64,000 bases of DNA from G963555815 sp965249615 [NCBI: bacterium] (GTDB lineage Bacteria > UBA8248 > JACPRG01): contig CBDFMI010000006.1 of assembly GCA_965249615.1 (NCBI GenBank), positions 372,001-436,000 of the forward strand, written 5' to 3'. Shown piece after piece: positions 7,786-17,522 of the stretch; position 1 is the first letter of the stretch; each line of letters begins with the position of its first letter. Made by a program: the position numbers and the translations under genes. The notes under the pieces were generated by a model. That model did not search any database and was not told the origin of the DNA. It worked only from the letters and a program-made list of their open reading frames with translations.

Positions 7786-8377
7786 GAGGGAAAGAGAGAG
7801 AAGGGGATCCCGAGGGCTCTTCGGGGCGTTTCTGACGGTCCTCATTCTGGCCATCGTTGTGGGAGTGCTCTCTGTCTTGGTGGGGAAGGGCCCGCGCCCC
7901 GGTCTTCGCCCGGCGGGGGAGGAGGGTGGATCCTCCGGGCGAGATTCCATTCTCCTCTTCTTCGCTGCGCAGGACGGGTCCGGGCTTCAATCTGAAAACC
8001 GCGGCCTCCTCCAGGTCTCCACGGTCCGAGAGACCCTCAGGCAAACGATCCAAGAGCTCATTAACGGGCCCCGTCAGGGCCTCCTCGGGACTCTGCCGAA
8101 GGGGACCCAACTTCTTGACCTTTTTCTCGACGACCAGGGGATCGTCTTTCTCAACTTCAACAAGGCCATCTCGGAAGACCATCCCGGGGGGGTCTGGACG
8201 GAGATTCTCACGGTGTCCTCTCTGGTGCAGTCCCTAACATCCAATTTCGAACTCGTCCGCGGCGTTCAGATCCTGATCGAAGGCAGGCCCGCCGAAACTC
8301 TGGCGGGACACGTGGACATCCGAAGACCCCTCACCCGGGCTGCCACCGAGATGGGGTTCAAGGCGACCTCCTCTTAG
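7772..8377 (+). CDS. GerMN domain membrane-anchored protein
   Basis: This 201-residue protein starts inside the amidase gene. A basic N-terminus is followed by one membrane helix ([20 protein letters not shown]), and the rest is outside the cytoplasm. The GerMN domain is recognisable from [39 protein letters not shown] and [15 protein letters not shown]. GerMN domains were first seen in the spore protein GerM but are widespread in non-sporulating bacteria, next to amidases. The neighbourhood (amidase, GerMN, rph, rdgB) supports a cell-wall role. Confidence 0.85.
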   Translation: MSRSERERERRGSRGLFGAFLTVLILAIVVGVLSVLVGKGPRPGLRPAGEEGGSSGRDSILLFFAAQDGSGLQSENRGLLQVSTVRETLRQTIQELINGPRQGLLGTLPKGTQLLDLFLDDQGIVFLNFNKAISEDHPGGVWTEILTVSSLVQSLTSNFELVRGVQILIEGRPAETLAGHVDIRRPLTRAATEMGFKATSS

Positions 8378-8397
8378 GCAGATTGGGACCCGACTGG

Positions 8398-9147
8398 ATG
8401 GCGGATCTTGAGAAGCAAAGGCACGACGGAAGACGCCCCAGTGAGATGCGCCCCCTCTCGGTGGAGATGAATTACCTTCCCCACGCCGAGGGCTCCGCCC
8501 TCATCTGTGTTGGGAATACTCGGATCATCTGCACCGCCACGGTCGAGGACCGGGTTCCCCCTTTTCTCAGGGACAAGGGGCAGGGCTGGGTGACGGCTGA
8601 ATATGGGATGCTCCCCAGATCAGCGCCCCAGCGGATCCCACGGGAGTCCATCCGAGGGCGCCCTTCGGGCCGGACCCAAGAGATCCAGCGCTTGGTTGGA
8701 CGGTCTATGCGGGCGGTAGTGGATCTGGAGAAGCTGGGGGAGCGGACTCTCACCCTTGACTGCGATGTCCTCCAAGCCGACGGGGGGACCCGAACCGCAG
8801 CCATCACGGGGGGTTTTTTGGCTTTGGCCCTGGCCATTCGACATCTGGAGGCCAAGGGGGAGATCCAGACAGGGGCGCTTGGGGACTTTGTGGCGGCCAC
8901 GAGTGTGGGGATCGTTCAGGGCAGGGCCTGCCTCGATCTGGACTATGAAGAAGATTCTGGGGCGGAGGTAGACATGAACGTTGTCATGACGGGTAATGGC
9001 CGCTTCGTGGAGATCCAGGGGACTGCCGAGCAGACCCCCTTCGATGACTCAGAAATGGAGGCCCTGATTCGCCTGGCCAAACGGGGCATCCAAGACCTCG
9101 TCCGACTCCAAAAGGGCCTCCTAAAGAAGTCTGTCGTAAAGCCCTGA
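8398..9147 (+). CDS. rph: Ribonuclease PH
   Basis: This is a 249-residue phosphorolytic 3'-5' exoribonuclease that trims tRNA 3' ends. Family motifs are [13 protein letters not shown] at the start, [50 protein letters not shown] and [17 protein letters not shown]. The length is normal. The ATG at 8398 is preferred, and a TTG at 8383 in the same frame is possible. It is followed closely by rdgB, the standard order in many bacteria. Confidence 0.95.
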   Translation: MADLEKQRHDGRRPSEMRPLSVEMNYLPHAEGSALICVGNTRIICTATVEDRVPPFLRDKGQGWVTAEYGMLPRSAPQRIPRESIRGRPSGRTQEIQRLVGRSMRAVVDLEKLGERTLTLDCDVLQADGGTRTAAITGGFLALALAIRHLEAKGEIQTGALGDFVAATSVGIVQGRACLDLDYEEDSGAEVDMNVVMTGNGRFVEIQGTAEQTPFDDSEMEALIRLAKRGIQDLVRLQKGLLKKSVVKP

Positions 9148-9208
9148 GAGGCCCCCCCTATGTTGAGCCTCAGTCGAGTGCCAGGTGAGAGAAATCGGTC
9201 TTCCTCAA

Positions 9209-9826
9209 ATGGGAATCTCTCTTCTCATCGCGACCCAAAATCCCGGTAAGGCGGCCGAGATGGCCGAGATCCTGAAACCCCTGGGGATCCCCCTTGGCAC
9301 CCTTGGGGCCGACGAAGACGCCGCCCCTGCGGAGGAGTCGGGCAGTACTTACCGAGCGAACGCGGAGCAAAAGGCCCTGGCGGCCGCCAAGGCATCCGGC
9401 ATGACGGCAATTTCCGACGACTCCGGCCTGGAGGTGGAAGCCCTCAGCGGGAGGCCCGGCCTTCACTCGGCTCGCTGGCTCGAAGGCTCTCAGGAAGACA
9501 GAAACAGGGAGATCCTCAGGCTTCTTAGCGGCTTCCCACCGGAGAGACGCCAGGCGAGATTTCGTTGCGCCGTGGCCATCGCGCACCCCAGCGGGAGGAC
9601 GTGGCTGTTCGAGGCCGTTCTCCCAGGGAGAATTGTTGATGCCCCGCGGGGCGGCGGCGGCTTCGGCTATGACCCTATCTTCATCCCCGAGGGTGAGGAT
9701 CGGACCATGGCCGAGTGGTCGCCCGCAGAAAAAAACCGGAAAAGCCACCGGGCACTGGCCCTTCAACAGGCGATGCGGGAGATTGAGGGATGGGTCCGGG
9801 ATGAGCCATCACTTTCGGAACCCTAG
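9209..9826 (+). CDS. rdgB: XTP/dITP diphosphatase (RdgB/HAM1 family)
   Basis: This is a 205-residue house-cleaning pyrophosphatase that hydrolyses ITP, XTP and their deoxy forms. Motifs: LLIATQNPGKAAEM at the N-terminus, TYRANAEQKALAAAKASG, ISDDSGLEVEALSGRPG (the signature metal site), GGGFGYDPIF and MAEWSPAEKNRKSHRALA. The ATG at 9209 starts directly at the conserved region; a GTG at 9185 would add eight residues. It lies 61 bases after rph. Confidence 0.94.
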   Translation: MGISLLIATQNPGKAAEMAEILKPLGIPLGTLGADEDAAPAEESGSTYRANAEQKALAAAKASGMTAISDDSGLEVEALSGRPGLHSARWLEGSQEDRNREILRLLSGFPPERRQARFRCAVAIAHPSGRTWLFEAVLPGRIVDAPRGGGGFGYDPIFIPEGEDRTMAEWSPAEKNRKSHRALALQQAMREIEGWVRDEPSLSEP

Positions 9827-9842
9827 CCTCGGCGAACTCTCC

Positions 9843-9860
9843 CGCCCCCCAGGGGGGGCG
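9843..9860. terminator. Strong GC hairpin after rdgB
   Basis: CGCCCCCC and GGGGGGCG form an 8-bp perfect stem with a 2-base centre, 17 bases after the rdgB stop. There is no T-run behind it, so it may protect the mRNA end or mark rho-dependent termination rather than act as an intrinsic terminator. Confidence 0.4.
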
Positions 9861-9898
9861 TTGTCAATGGCCGTGGCCAGGTGCTAGATTGAACATGT

Positions 9899-9975
9899 CG
9901 GGGCGTAGCGCAGCTTGGCAGCGCGCCTGCTTTGGGAGCAGGAAGTCAGGAGTTCAAATCTCCTCGCCCCGACCA
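9899..9975 (+). tRNA. tRNA-Pro (anticodon TGG)
   Basis: A full cloverleaf can be drawn: acceptor stem CGGGGCG/CGCCCCG, D arm with AGCGCAGCTTGGCAGCGC, anticodon stem CCTGC/GCAGG around loop TTTGGGA (anticodon TGG), and a T arm with GTTCAAATC. The 3' CCA is encoded. UGG reads all or most proline codons. Confidence 0.95.
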
Positions 9976-9987
9976 ATAAAATCATCA

Positions 9988-10015
9988 GGCTCTGCCCGTG
10001 GTGCAGGGCCTTTTT
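9988..10015 (+). terminator. Intrinsic terminator after tRNA-Pro
   Basis: GGCTCTGC pairs with GCAGGGCC (one G-U) across a short loop, followed by TTTTT. It ends the rdgB/tRNA transcript and separates it from the leftward locus that follows. Confidence 0.8.
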
Positions 10016-10061
10016 AGTTGCGCGTTTCGTCTTGTCTTGTCAGTTTTCAGGGGTGAGAACG

Positions 10062-11311
10062 CTAAGGCCTGAGGTTCAGGGAGAAATCCAGGAAAGCGAG
10101 GTTTCGGACGTATTCATTAGAGCCCACTTCCGACGCTTTGTAGATATAGTCATAGCCCCCTCCGATGCGGAGGAAATCTCCAATGAGGTATTCGATTTTC
10201 CCCTTCACCTCCCATGCGGTGTCCTTCCGGCCCCCTCCTCCGGCGACGGAGCTGAAGCTGAAGTCGTCCTGAGTCCAGGCACCCTCAAGGTCAATGAAAA
10301 ATCTACGGAAGATCCCCTGCTCAAGCTTCAATTCGGCCATGGTCGTCCTGATCCGGTCCGTTCCCGCGGTGAAGGCCGCATTTAGGCGGGTCTCAAACTT
10401 TACATCAACCTTTGTCTTTTCCTGTGGGGCCAGGCCAATTCCATTTTGGCAATGGGGCCGGTGCGGCTCTCCAGTGTTTCAAAGGGGGCCACCTGGTAGC
10501 CTCCCGTAATTTTCCCCACCAGCTTAGCCCCGGGGTCGAAACGCAAACCCACCTTCACCTCGTGAGAGGTTGTGTCCTCATTGCCTCCCGGGGCCGTGTC
10601 GACAAGAAAGTCTACGGTTTCAAAGTCATACTCGGCGAGGGCCGAGATCTTGGTGTAGAGCTCAAAAGCCCAGGATGCTCCTGTTCCGATGGTGTCTCGC
10701 TCGAGGTTGGCTCTTGTCGCCTCATCGAACCGAAAGCGGGTCGTGTCGGCGCGGATCTCCAGTTTCGTCCGCGGCCCGGTCGGATAGACGGCCTTGAGCT
10801 CCGCGTCGAACTCGGTCCGGGCGGTCCTGGGTCCCGTGATCGTTTCCTGTTCGGTGCTGGAGGGGTCGTCGGTATCAAGGTATTCCACCCTTAGATCAAC
10901 TTCCGTCCCCCTGGGGAAATTGAGATCCATCATCCCCCCGATCGTCTGGTTTTCCGTGTTTTCAGAGGTGAAATCCACGTAACGCTTAATGTCCACCTTG
11001 TAGCTGGCTTCGAACTTGTGGTCCCCAAGGCGAAATTTCGGTATCAGGGAGGGGGTGTAAATAGTGATGAAGTCATCGTTCTTGGCTGAAGAACTGCGTG
11101 TGGTGAAGAGATTGTCATCGTATTGTTGCTCGAGTTTGAAGCCGGGTTCGATCTTCACCGGACCCAAGGAGAAATCCCTTGGCCTCGGCTTTATCTCTTG
11201 GGCCCCGGCTGGGGCGAAGGGCACCCCTGCGATGAGAAGAAGGCAGACAAAAAAGCTTGATAGAACGGAGAGGGTTCTAGGTAGAAAAAGACGCCGGAGG
11301 ATTTCGCTCAC
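10062..11311 (-). pseudogene. Outer-membrane beta-barrel protein, frameshifted
   Basis: A GTG at 11309-11311 starts a protein with a signal sequence (FFVCLLLIAGVPFAPAGA) and then a run of amphipathic strands such as FSLGPVKIEPGFKLEQQYDDN, typical of large outer-membrane barrels found in exopolysaccharide loci (EpsL/BBP2-like). The first frame ends near 10400. The matching C-terminal strands (QEKTKVDVKFETRLNAAF through FLDFSLNLRP) continue in another frame to 10062, so one base is missing or extra near 10421-10443. Restored length is about 416 residues. Its place at the end of the polysaccharide locus suggests a role in polymer export or modification at the outer membrane. Confidence 0.7.
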
Positions 11312-11611
11312 CGCGCCAAGATCGATCTGGTTCCGCAGGGTAGCGATAGCGGAGGTCCTTCCGACGATGCGAGCCCCAACAGGGGTTCTGGGTTTCTTCC
11401 TTCCCCACGCTTTGTGAATGGCTTCAGATCACAAGAGATGGCCTCAGCCCGTGTCCCAGGCAAAGGCCGTCCCTTGATGAAAGCGAATGAAACTCAGTGG
11501 TTAAAAAGGGGTGAGGACAGGAGGAAAACGCCACTTCTCCCCTCCAGTCCGCAGGACCCGCTGGGCTCCCCTTCTGGGGTCAGAACTTACCTGAGGCCGT
11601 CAGCCTCGGGA
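11312..11611. other. Gene-free stretch between beta-barrel and small membrane protein genes
   Basis: I see no supportable gene in these 300 bases. The upstream region of the leftward barrel gene must lie here, but no promoter is convincing. A hairpin sits at 11591-11609. Confidence 0.5.
11591..11609 (-). terminator. Hairpin just after the small membrane protein gene
   Basis: CTGAGGC and GCCTCGG can pair (one G-T) around CGTCA directly beyond the stop of the leftward gene at 11612. No U-run follows, so termination is only possible. Confidence 0.3.
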
Positions 11612-11809
11612 TTATGAGCCTCCCTTGGATTGACAAAGGAGACAATGGGAAGCGACGGCGATGGCCCCGAGGAAGGCTACCCCCGCAAAGTCGATGTAGG
11701 CCCCCGAAGTGATGGTCCAGAGCGTCCCGTCGGTGAACCACTTGGAGATAATCGAGAGAACGATACTGACGACCCCAATCAGGAACCCGATCTTGACGAG
11801 CTTAGCCAT
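11612..11809 (-). CDS. Small two-helix membrane protein
   Basis: This 65-residue protein has two hydrophobic segments, IGFLIGVVSIVLSIISKWF and AYIDFAGVAFLGAIAVASH, joined by a short polar loop, and a Cys-containing tail (CLLCQS). GGGAGG lies 8 bases before the ATG, so expression is plausible. I do not recognise a family. It stands alone between the beta-barrel gene and the polysaccharide locus. Confidence 0.6.
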   Translation of the reverse strand: MAKLVKIGFLIGVVSIVLSIISKWFTDGTLWTITSGAYIDFAGVAFLGAIAVASHCLLCQSKGGS

Positions 11810-12010
11810 GCGCTTTTCCCTCCCTTTTCTGGCCTCTTCGCGGGGCTACTTCCCGGGAAATCCATGACCTGGGCCCCACAAAAGCGTCCATTTAATACCC
11901 AATCACATGGCCCAGGTCAAGAGATTTTCCTGCTGATAGCTTTCTGCTGGCCCCCCTGTCCTGGAAGGGAAGAAGGGTAGGCCCGCTCTCATTTCATATG
12001 CCCTGGAGGT

Positions 12011-12766
12011 TCACGCATCGTTTTTCCGGTGGAAGAGCACCAAGAAAATTCGACCAAAGAGCCTTCCAACACGCAAAAAGCGACAAACCCGTTCAAGGGC
12101 CAGCAAATATCGCTCTGAAAATGACACTGGGGGGAAACATAGCAAGAAGCGCACGAACCGTGGCTCGAAACCACGCCGGGTAAAATACCTTCGAATGCCG
12201 AATGTCGCTAAATGATACTGCGGTTTTCCAAACCCCCAAAAACGCCTAAACCATTTTGCTATCAACAATGGTTTCAATACGATAAACCAAAGCGAGAGGT
12301 GGTTGCGATAATCAACAATCAACCACCATCCGGGTTTAAGTGCCCGAAACGCCTCCTGCTGGATCTGCGGATTGTTGTAACTGGCAACGCTCCCATACCC
12401 AAAGCTTGTCACACCATCAAAGGCCTGACCGCAGAATGGGAGGTGCGCAGAATCCGCCTGGACGAAACCTCCGACGTTGGGATGGGGCTCCAATCTCGTT
12501 TTGGCGAGAGCGCTGCTTGACAATTCGCAACCGATTGCTTTCACACGGGTTCCGCAGGATTTCAAAGCTGCTGTCAGGCGGCAGATCAGGCTGGCATCTC
12601 CGGAGCCCAGGTCGAGAATCCGGAGTTCGTTCGGAAATCGCCCCCCATAATGACGTCTCAACAACGAGACCACCGCCGCACAGGTGGCTCGCTCTCTGGC
12701 CGTTTTGGCCGTGCTTGCACGATATGCTTCCCAGTAAGCGTTCCACTGTTTCAGCCTGTGAGTCAT
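12011..12766 (-). CDS. SAM-dependent methyltransferase (class I)
   Basis: This 251-residue protein has the Rossmann-fold SAM motif ILDLGSGDASLICRL, then GCELSSSAL, an acidic motif II region (FVQADSAHLPFCGQAFDGV) and ALKPGWWLIVDYRN. It resembles small-molecule or lipid/sugar methyltransferases. It is the last gene of the leftward polysaccharide locus and may decorate the polymer or its carrier. AT content is higher than in neighbours. The acceptor is unknown. Confidence 0.8.
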   Translation of the reverse strand: MTHRLKQWNAYWEAYRASTAKTARERATCAAVVSLLRRHYGGRFPNELRILDLGSGDASLICRLTAALKSCGTRVKAIGCELSSSALAKTRLEPHPNVGGFVQADSAHLPFCGQAFDGVTSFGYGSVASYNNPQIQQEAFRALKPGWWLIVDYRNHLSLWFIVLKPLLIAKWFRRFWGFGKPQYHLATFGIRRYFTRRGFEPRFVRFLLCFPPVSFSERYLLALERVCRFLRVGRLFGRIFLVLFHRKNDA

Positions 12767-12872
12767 TGATTCGTATGCGAAACCTTTCCGAGCGGTTCTT
12801 GGGACAACTGATGTCCTGACCTATCCAGGGAAGCCCCGCCGCCGGGCTCTCTGTGGCGGAAGGCAACGGCCA

Positions 12873-14204
12873 TCAAGTCAGCCTTGGTTTTAACACGGCG
12901 GCGTCACTGCTAGAGCCTTCTTCATAATGAACCACTTCGAATTGAGCGGCCTCTGCTTCCGTGAAGATCTCTTCACGGGTGAAGGCGTGGGAGTAGTGGA
13001 GATCTTGGGCAAAATCGTCGCCCAGTTCGGGGGGCTGGGGATTTCGCGTGACCCGGGCGACCCACCGGGCCAGTTTGATAAAAGGCCTCGAGCGGTGCTC
13101 TCGTGTCGCTATAAAAAAGAGGGTGACACATCCGTTGGGTGCAAGCTTTGGTCGGAGCTTTTTGAGCACCTGAATCCGGCGGTTCGCGTGAGGCACAAAG
13201 ATGTATGTGAACCAGGAGAAAATAAAGGCGTCGTGCTGCTCCCCTGGAAAGACAAACCTTGAGATGTCGCCGCAGTGGACGGTCCCCTGGATTCCGGCCT
13301 CGGCCAAATGGCTTTTTGCCATCTCCGCAGCCTGCCGTGAGATCTCAACCCCCTCCACCTCGTGCCCTAGCTGTCCTAGGGCGATCAGGTCTCGACCCGG
13401 CCCGCATCCAACAAGCCCAATCCTTTTACGCCCCGGCAGATAGGCGTCGTAGACACGCTTCTCCCACTCCATCAGCCCGGCGAAGATGTCGTGGTCTTGG
13501 TAAAAAGGCCCGAACACGCGGTCCCAGTGTCGTTGGCTTCGATCCAGCAGGTCCTCTTCGCCGCAGACCCCGGCCGCCACCGCTGTTAGGGCGTTAGAGG
13601 CGCGTTCTAAAAATCCCGCCCCGGCCAGCAGGGCACGGTCTGCATTGTGCTTGATTGTCCCGTTCACCCGGTAAGTCACCCCAGCCACATCCTCCGGTCC
13701 CCTCCGCGCCTCGATGGCAGCCACTAGATCGCGAAAAGTGTCCTCCCCCTCCCCCCGCACCACATAGTCGAAAGGACCCTCGGTCACAGGCTGATCCGGC
13801 TTGATGGTGGCGTGGGGGCCGCCTATCACGGTGACCGCTTTCGGCAGCGTCTTCTTGGCCATTTGGGCGATCTTGACCGCCGAAGGGTACTTGACCGTCA
13901 TGGCGGTGAGGCCGACGATGTCGGGCTCAAAGGGGAGAAGTTTTTCCTGAACCTCCTGCCAGATGAGGTGATCTTAGATGAGGTGATCTTCGTCCTGCAG
14001 GCCCTGGAGATAGGCGTCGTAGTGGCGGGTGAGGCTGTGGGAGTTGAGGTACTGGGGGTCCGGGTGGTGCTCGGCGTTATAGACCTGGACCGTGTGCCCT
14101 TCCCCCTTGAGGACCGAGGCGAGGAAACCCAGCCCGATGGGATACCAATCACATTTGTAGCCCAGAAATCGTTGGAAGGGCGGGTCGATAAGGAGAATTT
14201 TCAT
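12873..14204 (-). pseudogene. Cobalamin-binding domain fused to a methyltransferase, radical-SAM core missing, in-frame stop
   Basis: From the ATG at 14202-14204 (AGGAG 8 bases upstream) the frame encodes MKILLIDPPFQRF, a B12-binding domain of the kind that begins radical-SAM proteins, continuing through VTVIGGPHATIKPDQ and YVVRGEGEDTFRDL to NGTIKHNADRAL. Instead of a CxxxCxxC radical-SAM core, the next part is a class I methyltransferase (RIGLVGCGPGRDLIALG, VEGVEISRQAAEMA). The frame is unbroken in phase but is interrupted at codon 77 by a TAA (13974-13976). That stop was created by a perfect 15-bp tandem duplication. Without the duplication it would read DHLIWQEVQEKL, as expected for the family. 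Full length would be about 438 residues. Confidence 0.75.
13961..13990. repeat. Perfect 15-bp tandem duplication creating a stop
   Basis: AGATGAGGTGATCTT occurs twice head to tail. On the coding (minus) strand this repeats the codons for DHLI and places TAA at the junction. Removal of one copy restores an open frame with a normal B12-binding sequence, so the event is recent and in principle reversible by slippage. Confidence 0.95.
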
Positions 14205-15455
14205 CTTGGAACTCCTTCCCATCGAACCGTCCGCCTCTTGCCTTGAGCGACCCGGCTAAAGAAGGCGCAGCGGCCGATGAGCTCGCCGTAAAGCTGTTCG
14301 GTCTTCTGGATCATCTCTTCCAGGCTGAACCGGGCACAGACTCGCTCCCGGGCCGCCTGGCCCATCTGGCGCGCCGCCTTCGGGTCGCTCAAAGACGTCC
14401 CCAGCGCCCCCGCCAGGGTGGGAGGGTCAGCGGGCGGCACCAAAAGCCCGCTCTTTCCGTCCTCGATAAGTTCTGTAATACCCCCTACGGCGGGCGCCAC
14501 AATGGCCCGCCCAGAGGCCATCGCCTCTAGTATAGCCCATGGGCACCCTTCTTTGACAGAGGAAAGCGTAAATACATCAAAGAGTGGCAAAAGGGCGCCA
14601 ATATCGTTGCTGTAGCCCAGAAGCTTGACGTGGTCCTGAAGGCCGAGGCGGACGATCTGCGCCTCCAAGGGGCCCCGCAGGGGGCCGTACCCGCCACAAG
14701 GACCAGGACCTGAGGGTGCTGGCGGCGGAGCAGGGCCACCGCCTCCAGGAGGATGGACAACCCCTTTGCCGGGTAGAAATTGGCCGCCGTTCCCACCACT
14801 GGGCGGTCGGTCGGTATCACCAGATCCGCTTTGGAAAGGGTTTTTTATGGCCGGGGGGTGAATCTCCGAGTGTCCACCCCGTTGTGGATGGTCCTCACCT
14901 TTGAGGCTGGGAGGAGTTGCCGAGAGATCGCGCTCTGGCGGTCGTAGTCCGACACCGCGATGACGCAGTCCGAGGCCGCGGCGCCCAGGCGCTCCACAGC
15001 GGTCCAGAGCCTCCGCTTCCACCAGGGACCCGGTTCGTTGAAGGCGAACCCGTGGGCCGTGAAGAGGGTGAGGGGGGTCCGAGCGCACTTGGCGCCAGGC
15101 GGCCCAGGAGACCGGCCTTTGAGCTGTGGGTGGCGACGATGTCGTACTGCTCGCGCCGGATGAGACGATAAAGCTGGAAGAAGGCGCTAAGATCGCGGAG
15201 CGGGGACACCCGGCGCACCAGATGGGGCATGGCAATGACTTCCAGGCCCGCCTCCCGGAGGCGTCCCAAGAGCTCACCCCCCGTGCCACAGACCACGGTC
15301 GTTTCATACCGCTCTGGGTCCAGGTCCGAGGTCAGGTGAAAGACGTGGTGATGGCTCCCGCCCGCCTCGGCCTCCGACTGGGTGATGACCCTGAGGATCC
15401 GGTATTTGCGTTGGGCCGCGATATTCGCCTGGGGCCATCCTGACTGTGGTGTCAT
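14201..15455 (-). pseudogene. Glycosyltransferase family 4, multiply disrupted
   Basis: The N-terminus (RILRVITQSEAEAGGSHHH, YDIVATHSSKAGLLGRLA) is a GT-B glycosyltransferase. The frame then shifts near 15085-15105 and continues AHGFAFNEPGPWWKRRLW and VIAVSDYDRQSA. It meets an in-frame TAA at 14845-14847, resumes with TDRPVVGTAANFYPAKG, and shifts again near 14680-14695 to LLGYSNDIGALLPLFDVF and the donor-binding SSVKEGCPWAILEAMASG. All conserved blocks are present in order, so the gene was complete. Restored length is about 417 residues. Both ends overlap neighbours by four bases, as in a working operon. Confidence 0.8.
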
Positions 15456-16621
15456 GCCGATTCACCTGGAATTTCGACCCCTGAGGGGCTGAGAGTCTCG
15501 TAGATCGCCTCAGTCGATCGGACCATGGTCTCGATCGTGAAGTTTTCGTTCCATCTTTTCTTTCCGGCCTCCCCCATCCGCTTTCGGAGGTCCCCATCGT
15601 TCAGGAGTGTGAGGATCCGGTCCGCCAGGTCCTCGGAATCTCGGGGAGGGACCAGAAACCCTGTGACGCCGTCCAGGACGATCTCCGGGATGGGGCCCAC
15701 GGCAGTGGCCACGATGGGTTTTCCCTCTCGCATGGCCTCCAGGAGGACCAGGCCAAATCCCTCGTGGAAGGACGGTAAGATAAAGACGTCGATCTGTCGC
15801 AGGAGTTGAGGGATGTCCGCCCGAAACCCCAGGAACTCCACATGGCTTCCCAGTCCCAGGGATTGGACCAACTCCCGAAGCTCCTGGCCAAGGCCGTGCT
15901 CATCAGGTCCGATGACCCAGAGCCTCGTTTGTGGATGGATCCGGATGACCTTCACTAGCGCCTTGATAAGATAAGCTAGCCCTTTTCTAGTAATGAGTCG
16001 AGCGACCACGCCCAGGTGCGGGCCGTTGCCTCCGTCAAGATCCTCCAGGACTTTCGCCTTTCCGTTGGAACTGGGGGTCGGGCCGAGACCGTAGTGGATT
16101 CGCACAATTTGGCGCGGGTCGATCCCCAGGGTATCCCGCAAACTTTTTCCTAAGGCGTCGCTGATGACAATGACCCGGTCCACAGTGGAATATGCACGTC
16201 GGGCCAGCCAGCTGCGCAAGGGTTTCACCTGAGGCCTCTCATCAAATCCCATGATGCCGTCCAAGCTGTGAACCGTGGCCAGATGCTTCGGGATCCGGGC
16301 CAGCCGCTGGATGAGCGCGCCCACCACGCTGGCGTACCAAAGATGTGTATGAAGAATATGGCATCTTTCCTTTCGCAACGCCAGAATCAGGCGGCGCCAG
16401 GCCCCAAGGTCCCATCGGGAGCGGGCCTTCAGGTCCAGGACCTCGACCCCGTGAGCCTTGAAATCTCCGACGAGGGAGCGGGAGACCTCCGCGCTCTCCC
16501 AGAAAAAGATCAGGAAAATTTGGTACTTCTCCTTGTCCAATCCTGCGACCAGGTCCAGCAGGTGATGTTCACACCCTCCGGCGCTGCAGGCGTTCGTCAG
16601 AAGGGCCAGGCGCACTTTCAT
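15452..16621 (-). CDS. Glycosyltransferase family 4
   Basis: This intact 389-residue GT-B enzyme starts MKVRLALLTNACSAGGCEHH at the ATG 16619-16621. The acceptor domain includes ILHTHLWYASVVGALIQRLA, and the C-terminal donor domain has VGPHLGVVAR-like spacing, LITRKGLAYLIKAL, VEFLGFRADIPQLL and the nucleotide-sugar motif SFHEGFGLVLLEAMREGKP (E-x7-E). It transfers a sugar from an activated donor to a growing, probably lipid-linked, glycan on the cytoplasmic side. Four-base overlaps with both neighbours show operon coupling. The sugar is unknown. Confidence 0.85.
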   Translation of the reverse strand: MKVRLALLTNACSAGGCEHHLLDLVAGLDKEKYQIFLIFFWESAEVSRSLVGDFKAHGVEVLDLKARSRWDLGAWRRLILALRKERCHILHTHLWYASVVGALIQRLARIPKHLATVHSLDGIMGFDERPQVKPLRSWLARRAYSTVDRVIVISDALGKSLRDTLGIDPRQIVRIHYGLGPTPSSNGKAKVLEDLDGGNGPHLGVVARLITRKGLAYLIKALVKVIRIHPQTRLWVIGPDEHGLGQELRELVQSLGLGSHVEFLGFRADIPQLLRQIDVFILPSFHEGFGLVLLEAMREGKPIVATAVGPIPEIVLDGVTGFLVPPRDSEDLADRILTLLNDGDLRKRMGEAGKKRWNENFTIETMVRSTEAIYETLSPSGVEIPGESA

Positions 16622-17522
16622 CGGATCGTCTCTCCAACCGGAGTCCTCAGGTGGCCGTAGTGGATGAGGCGGATGTCCAGTTCCCGGACCGCCTCGCGGA
16701 CCTGGGGGGAGGTCAGGCTGCGGACCTCGAATTCGCGTCGCCGGACATCTCTCCTCCCATTTCGAGAGAAATCCTCCAGACGGCTGTCGCCATAGCTCGG
16801 ATGGACGAAGAGCTCTGTTACCCCCGGCCGCAAGGAGCGGAGCATGTGCACCAGGAGGTCCGGCGTGACCTCGTGAAACCGACGTCGGAAATAGCCCACA
16901 GGGGTCATGACGTAGTCCGGACACCTCAGGCCCTGGCGTTCAATGGTTGTGCGATAGCGTCGGCAGAGGGAGAAGATAAACCTCTTCTTGAGATAACGGG
17001 GGCTCCACCCGTAACGTAGCCGAGCCACTGGACCTTCAAAAAAGGTTTCCTCCTGGGTGAGGCGCAGGGGGAGGTGGTAACGCTTGGCCAAGTCCAGGAC
17101 CACAGGAAAAATCGTCGGATATAGATAGACGTTCTGGTGGGCGTCCACGTGGGTGATGGAGATCCGGTGTGCAAGGACCTCTCGATCTGTGCCGTAAACT
17201 CCCGGACTATCTGCTCCCGGGGGACCCTCTGGAAGAAAAGCCTTTTCAGCAGTTGGGACCGTTTAAGGAACCGGCCGTCCCCGTCCACCAGGGCGGAGAC
17301 CTGAGAGGGTGGTGAAACCGGCCTCCCGTCGGTCAGATTGAGGTGCACTCCGACCCCCAAATCCGGGTTGGCCAGGGTCAGGTCCGCGGCCTCCTGGAAG
17401 GCCCATAGGTTAGGCACCAGGGTGGTGCTGGTGACAATGCCTTGGCGATGAGCCTCGATGATTGCTCGGTTGACCCCTTCGGTCAGGCCGAACTCATCAG
17501 CGTTGACGATGAGGCTTTTCAT
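16618..17522 (-). pseudogene. ChbG/YdjC-family carbohydrate deacetylase, frameshifted
   Basis: The start MKSLIVNADEFGLTEGVNRAI holds the NADEFG metal site of the YdjC family, which removes acetyl groups from N-acetyl sugars. GVGVHLNLTDGRPV supplies the HLNLT motif. The frame shifts near 17180, and the expected ISITHVDAHQN motif and FVHPSYGDSRLE follow in the second frame to 16618. One base restores a protein of about 300 residues. It would tailor an N-acetylhexosamine in the polymer or precursor. It overlaps both neighbours by four bases. Confidence 0.75.

Noticed and set aside
13974-14847. Selenocysteine or pyrrolysine recoding as an explanation for the in-frame stops at 13974-13976 and 14845-14847
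   Set aside because: Both are TAA, which neither recoding system uses. The first is explained by a tandem duplication.
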